Made by a program: the position numbers and the translations under genes
Notes under the pieces: model-generated
Told to the model about the DNA's origin: nothing
Database searches by the model: none
The model's input: the letters and a program-made list of their open reading frames with translations, nothing else
DNA from: Marinosulfonomonas sp. PRT-SC04
GTDB lineage: Bacteria > Pseudomonadota > Alphaproteobacteria > Rhodobacterales > Rhodobacteraceae
NCBI GenBank assembly: GCA_001321835.1
Contig: JPUR01000076.1
Coordinates: 1 to 8,150 of the forward strand
Direction of reading: 5' to 3'
Length of the DNA stretch: 8,150 nt
Part shown: one piece after another, positions 5,899-8,150 of the stretch
Layout of the letters: every line of letters begins with the position of its first letter
Position numbering within the stretch: the stretch's first letter is position 1

Positions 5899-7181
5899 GC
5901 AAATGCCGCAATAAAACTGTCCAGATCATCCGCACTCTCCAGCGCCTCAATCTGCCGCCAAACTGTTTGGGATTTCGACCCAATCAGGCTGCCAGATTTG
6001 GCCAATACTCGGGCCTGCCGCGCCGCCAAATCCATCGGCTGATCCAGATTAAACCGCGCATCCCGCTGCATATCATCATGGCAACGGACAGAAACTTGCG
6101 CCTCGCCATCAGCCAAATTCGCGTCCCCCTGAACCCGCACCAAATCACGTAAACGACACAGATCAGCATCGGTGCAATTGGCATCGCTGTAGCTGTCCAA
6201 AGCACCTGTTTCTATGCCCGACAACGCCATCGCCACACAAATTTTGTAGCTGAATTTCGCCTCCAAACCCGTCGCAGGTGTCGGCTTGTTACAGACCTTT
6301 AACCAGCGGGGATGCACCGTCACCACCACCTCAGTTATCTCATCAACCTCAACCTCGATCAACGCCAAAGCCTCGAGCGTGGCATGGATGCCGTGACAGC
6401 AGGCGTGGAATTTATGGCTGGTGTCGTCGATCACAAACCGCTGCCCAAATCCATCCATTGCACCCGGCACGAACGCCCCTGAATGGCCCATAGCAAAGCT
6501 GGCCAAACCATCCTGATCGGACGTCATGCCACGCGCCGCCAACAAGGCTGCCTCGACACCATTGGCCGCCGCCAATCCGGCATTATAGGGTTTGCCCATG
6601 CTGCCAAATTGCGCCTTTAATCCCGAGGCCCGCGTGCTGGCCAACCCGATGGCGGCGCGTAATTGCACAGGGTTTAGTCCCAGCAACCGACCCGCGCCCA
6701 AAGCCGCCCCGAAACAACCCGCCGTGGCGGTCATGTGAAACCCAGCCTCGTAATGATCGCGCCCTAAAAACGCGCCGATCCGACAAGAGGTTTCATAGGC
6801 CACCAAAGCCGCCTCAAGAAAGCCTTGGCCCGATGCCCCAACCTGCTGCGCGACGGCCAAAGTCGCCGAGAAAACCACCACGCTGGGGTGGCCGATATGC
6901 AGGAAATGCGTGTCGTCATAATCCAGCGCATGGCTGGTGGAGCCGTTCGCCAATGCCGCAGCACGAGCGGGCAAATTTACATCTGTACCGAACACATGCG
7001 CCACATCCGCGCCGCCCTCGCTCAGCACCATGTCGCGCACCGCAGTGCTGACAGGTTCATCCACCCCCGCCAGCGCCACCGACACCCAATCCTGCAATGA
7101 CAAGCGCAACACATCACGGCTATTGATCGGCACATCGCACCATTTCAAATCACCGGCAAACCCTGTTAGTGCCTCAATCAT
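5895..7181 (-). CDS. MmgE/PrpD family protein (hydratase/decarboxylase-like)
   Basis: Cytoplasmic member, 428 aa, of the family that includes 2-methylcitrate dehydratase PrpD and cis-aconitate decarboxylase (IRG1/CadA). Recognisable elements in order: HALDYDDTH at 84-92 followed by HPS at 98-100; GFHMTATAGCFGAALGAGRLLGL at 147-169 (His149); SMGKPYNAG at 194-202 (Lys197); and KFHACCHGIH at 257-266. These coincide with the active-site region of IRG1 (D93, T97, H103, H159, K207, H277), so the enzyme looks active. The C-terminal part (from about 270) is the smaller family domain. Substrate is unknown: the gene lies alone on this strand, convergent with nagA and divergent from xsc, and no propionate or methylcitrate genes are adjacent. 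The start is fixed by AAAGGAG (7195-7189), 7 nt before the ATG. Its TAA overlaps the nagA TAG, leaving no room for a terminator. Family certain, reaction unknown. Confidence 0.9.
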   Translation of the reverse strand: MIEALTGFAGDLKWCDVPINSRDVLRLSLQDWVSVALAGVDEPVSTAVRDMVLSEGGADVAHVFGTDVNLPARAAALANGSTSHALDYDDTHFLHIGHPSVVVFSATLAVAQQVGASGQGFLEAALVAYETSCRIGAFLGRDHYEAGFHMTATAGCFGAALGAGRLLGLNPVQLRAAIGLASTRASGLKAQFGSMGKPYNAGLAAANGVEAALLAARGMTSDQDGLASFAMGHSGAFVPGAMDGFGQRFVIDDTSHKFHACCHGIHATLEALALIEVEVDEITEVVVTVHPRWLKVCNKPTPATGLEAKFSYKICVAMALSGIETGALDSYSDANCTDADLCRLRDLVRVQGDANLADGEAQVSVRCHDDMQRDARFNLDQPMDLAARQARVLAKSGSLIGSKSQTVWRQIEALESADDLDSFIAAFA

Positions 7182-7217
7182 CCGGTTTCTCCTTTGGTCA
7201 ATTCAACAGTTTGTAGT

Positions 7218-7246
7218 AGTGTCATTCTTTCGCTGACGATTGCCAA
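7218..7246 (-). promoter_or_regulatory. Candidate promoter of the PrpD-family gene
   Basis: On the minus strand, TTGGCA (7246-7241, 5 of 6 to the -35 consensus) is followed after 17 bp by GACACT (7223-7218, 3 of 6 to the -10), about 36 nt before the ATG at 7181. The -10 is poor but spacing and position are right. A by-eye call only. Confidence 0.3.
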
Positions 7247-7289
7247 TAGTTTTATGGGCGCACAGCCTCATTTTTAGCGCGCCCCACAA

Positions 7290-7324
7290 CTGGACTTATT
7301 CAGCCATTCATTCTGGCCCTATTC
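7290..7324 (+). promoter_or_regulatory. Direct repeat resembling a TauR-type operator upstream of xsc
   Basis: CTGGACTTATTC (7290-7301) and CTGGCCCTATTC (7313-7324) share 10 of 12 bases in direct orientation, 23 bp start to start, ending 95 nt before the xsc ATG. The first copy contains CTGGACTTA, which as I recall matches the core of the direct repeats bound by the MocR-type taurine regulator TauR in Rhodobacter capsulatus. Position upstream of a taurine-pathway gene fits an activator site. No clear -35/-10 pair follows it, which would suit an activator-dependent promoter. Confidence 0.5.
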
Positions 7325-7419
7325 CCGAACGAAGCCACCGCCTATCTCTGCGGATGAAGTGTCGTCATACTGCATGGCAGACCATCACCATTCAAAGATT
7401 TAGCCAAGGGAAACCAGCC

Positions 7420-8150
7420 ATGAAAATGACCACCGAAGAAGCCTTCATCAAAGTGCTGCAAATGCACGGGATTGAACATGCCTTTGGCATTATCGGCTCT
7501 GCTATGATGCCGATTTCAGATCTGTTTCCACAGGCGGGCATCAGTTTTTGGGACGCCGCCCACGAATGTAATGCGGGCATGATGGCGGATGGCTACACCC
7601 GCACCACTGGCAAAATGTCGATGATGGTCGCGCAAAACGGCCCCGGCATTACCAACTTTGTGACGCCCGTTAAAACCGCCTATTGGAACCACACGCCGCT
7701 GTTGCTGGTGACGCCCCAAGCGGCCAACGCCACCATCGGTCAGGGTGGTTTCCAAGAGGTCGAACAGATGGCACTGTTTCGCGATATGGTCGCCTATCAA
7801 GAAGAGGTTCGCGACCCACGACGCATTGCCGAAACCCTGAACCGAGTGATCCTGCAAGCCAAGCGCGCCTCGGCCCCCGCCCAGATCAACATCCCGCGGG
7901 ATTTCTGGACCCAAGTGATCGACATCGAGCTGCCACAGATCATTGAATTCGAGCGCCCCTCAGGCGGCGAAGACGCGCTGGATCGTGCGGCTGACTTGCT
8001 CTCATCGGCCAAATTCCCTGTCATTTTGAATGGCGCGGGCGTGGTGATTGGCGGTGCCATTGAAGCGTCAAAAGCGCTGGCCGAACGGCTGGATGCGCCG
8101 GTTTGTTGCGGCTATCAGCACAATGATGCCTTCCCCGGATCGCACCCGCT
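7420..8150 (+). CDS. xsc: Sulfoacetaldehyde acetyltransferase, N-terminal part (cut by right edge)
   Basis: Thiamine-diphosphate enzyme that converts sulfoacetaldehyde and phosphate to acetyl phosphate and sulfite (EC 2.3.3.15), the central desulfonation step in taurine and isethionate catabolism; cytoplasmic. The first 243 of roughly 590 residues are present, open to the right edge. The sequence begins MKMTTEEAF and continues with HGIEHAFGIIGSAMMPISDLFP at 16-37, AAHECNAGMMADGY at 46-59 (Glu49 is the conserved activating Glu of the ThDP family), QNGPGITNF at 72-80, TAYWNHTPLLLVTPQAAN at 86-103, IPRDFWTQVIDIELP and CCGYQHNDAFPGSHP, all closely Xsc-like rather than acetolactate-synthase-like. 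AAGGG (7406-7410) lies 9 nt before the ATG; Met3 is an alternative start. Usual partners (pta, tauABC, tpa) would be downstream, outside the window. The direct repeats at 7290-7324 may control it. Confidence 0.95.
   Translation, partial: MKMTTEEAFIKVLQMHGIEHAFGIIGSAMMPISDLFPQAGISFWDAAHECNAGMMADGYTRTTGKMSMMVAQNGPGITNFVTPVKTAYWNHTPLLLVTPQAANATIGQGGFQEVEQMALFRDMVAYQEEVRDPRRIAETLNRVILQAKRASAPAQINIPRDFWTQVIDIELPQIIEFERPSGGEDALDRAADLLSSAKFPVILNGAGVVIGGAIEASKALAERLDAPVCCGYQHNDAFPGSHP
8096..8150. repeat. Right copy of 55-bp terminal inverted repeat (native xsc sequence)
   Basis: Exact reverse complement of bases 1-55. Here the segment is in its natural place: it encodes Xsc residues 227 to 243 in frame with the gene upstream. 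The left copy is therefore the displaced one. Confidence 0.93.

Noticed and set aside
7256..7284. GGGCGC / GCGCCC inverted repeat in the PrpD-xsc spacer
   Set aside because: Only 6-bp arms with a 17-nt loop and no T-run; too weak to call a terminator or operator.
1..8150. Terminal inverted repeats as ends of a transposon or integrated element
   Set aside because: The repeat is ordinary xsc coding sequence, there is no transposase or target-site duplication, and the enclosed genes are standard metabolism.

Overview
The window looks like part of a marine alphaproteobacterium, most likely Rhodobacteraceae (Roseobacter group). The reasons are the moderately GC-rich DNA, the close match of the right-hand protein to sulfoacetaldehyde acetyltransferase (Xsc), and the presence of a BMP-type sugar/nucleoside ABC transporter. 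The assignment comes from recognising protein families by eye, not from a search.

Layout, left to right. On the minus strand, transcribed leftward from about 3500, is a transporter operon: BMP-family substrate-binding protein (2490-3482), double-domain ABC ATPase (929-2446) and a first permease (from 932, cut by the left edge). A 342-bp divergent intergenic region (3483-3824) holds direct repeats, a dyad, a C-rich stretch and a small hairpin. On the plus strand follow a BadF/BadG-type amino-sugar kinase (3825-4706) and N-acetylglucosamine-6-phosphate deacetylase NagA (4750-5898), which may be bridged by a 16-codon ORF that overlaps both. NagA converges with an MmgE/PrpD-family gene (5895-7181, minus); their stop codons overlap. 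A 238-bp divergent spacer then separates PrpD from the 5' part of xsc (7420 to the right edge) and carries a direct repeat resembling a TauR-type operator.

The left two thirds reads as one catabolic unit: the ABC transporter brings in a sugar, the kinase phosphorylates it and NagA deacetylates it, so N-acetylglucosamine or a related amino sugar is the likely substrate. The right part belongs to organosulfonate (taurine/isethionate) degradation through Xsc, with a PrpD-type hydratase/decarboxylase of unknown substrate next to it.

The most striking structural signal is a perfect 55-bp inverted repeat at the two ends of the window (1-55 and 8096-8150). The right copy is genuine xsc coding sequence. 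The left copy interrupts the permease at a short microhomology. This is best explained as a chimeric or de Bruijn-graph contig end, or less likely as a real inversion breakpoint, so the first 55 bases should not be treated as normal permease sequence. I found no convincing new defence, mobile or CRISPR system.
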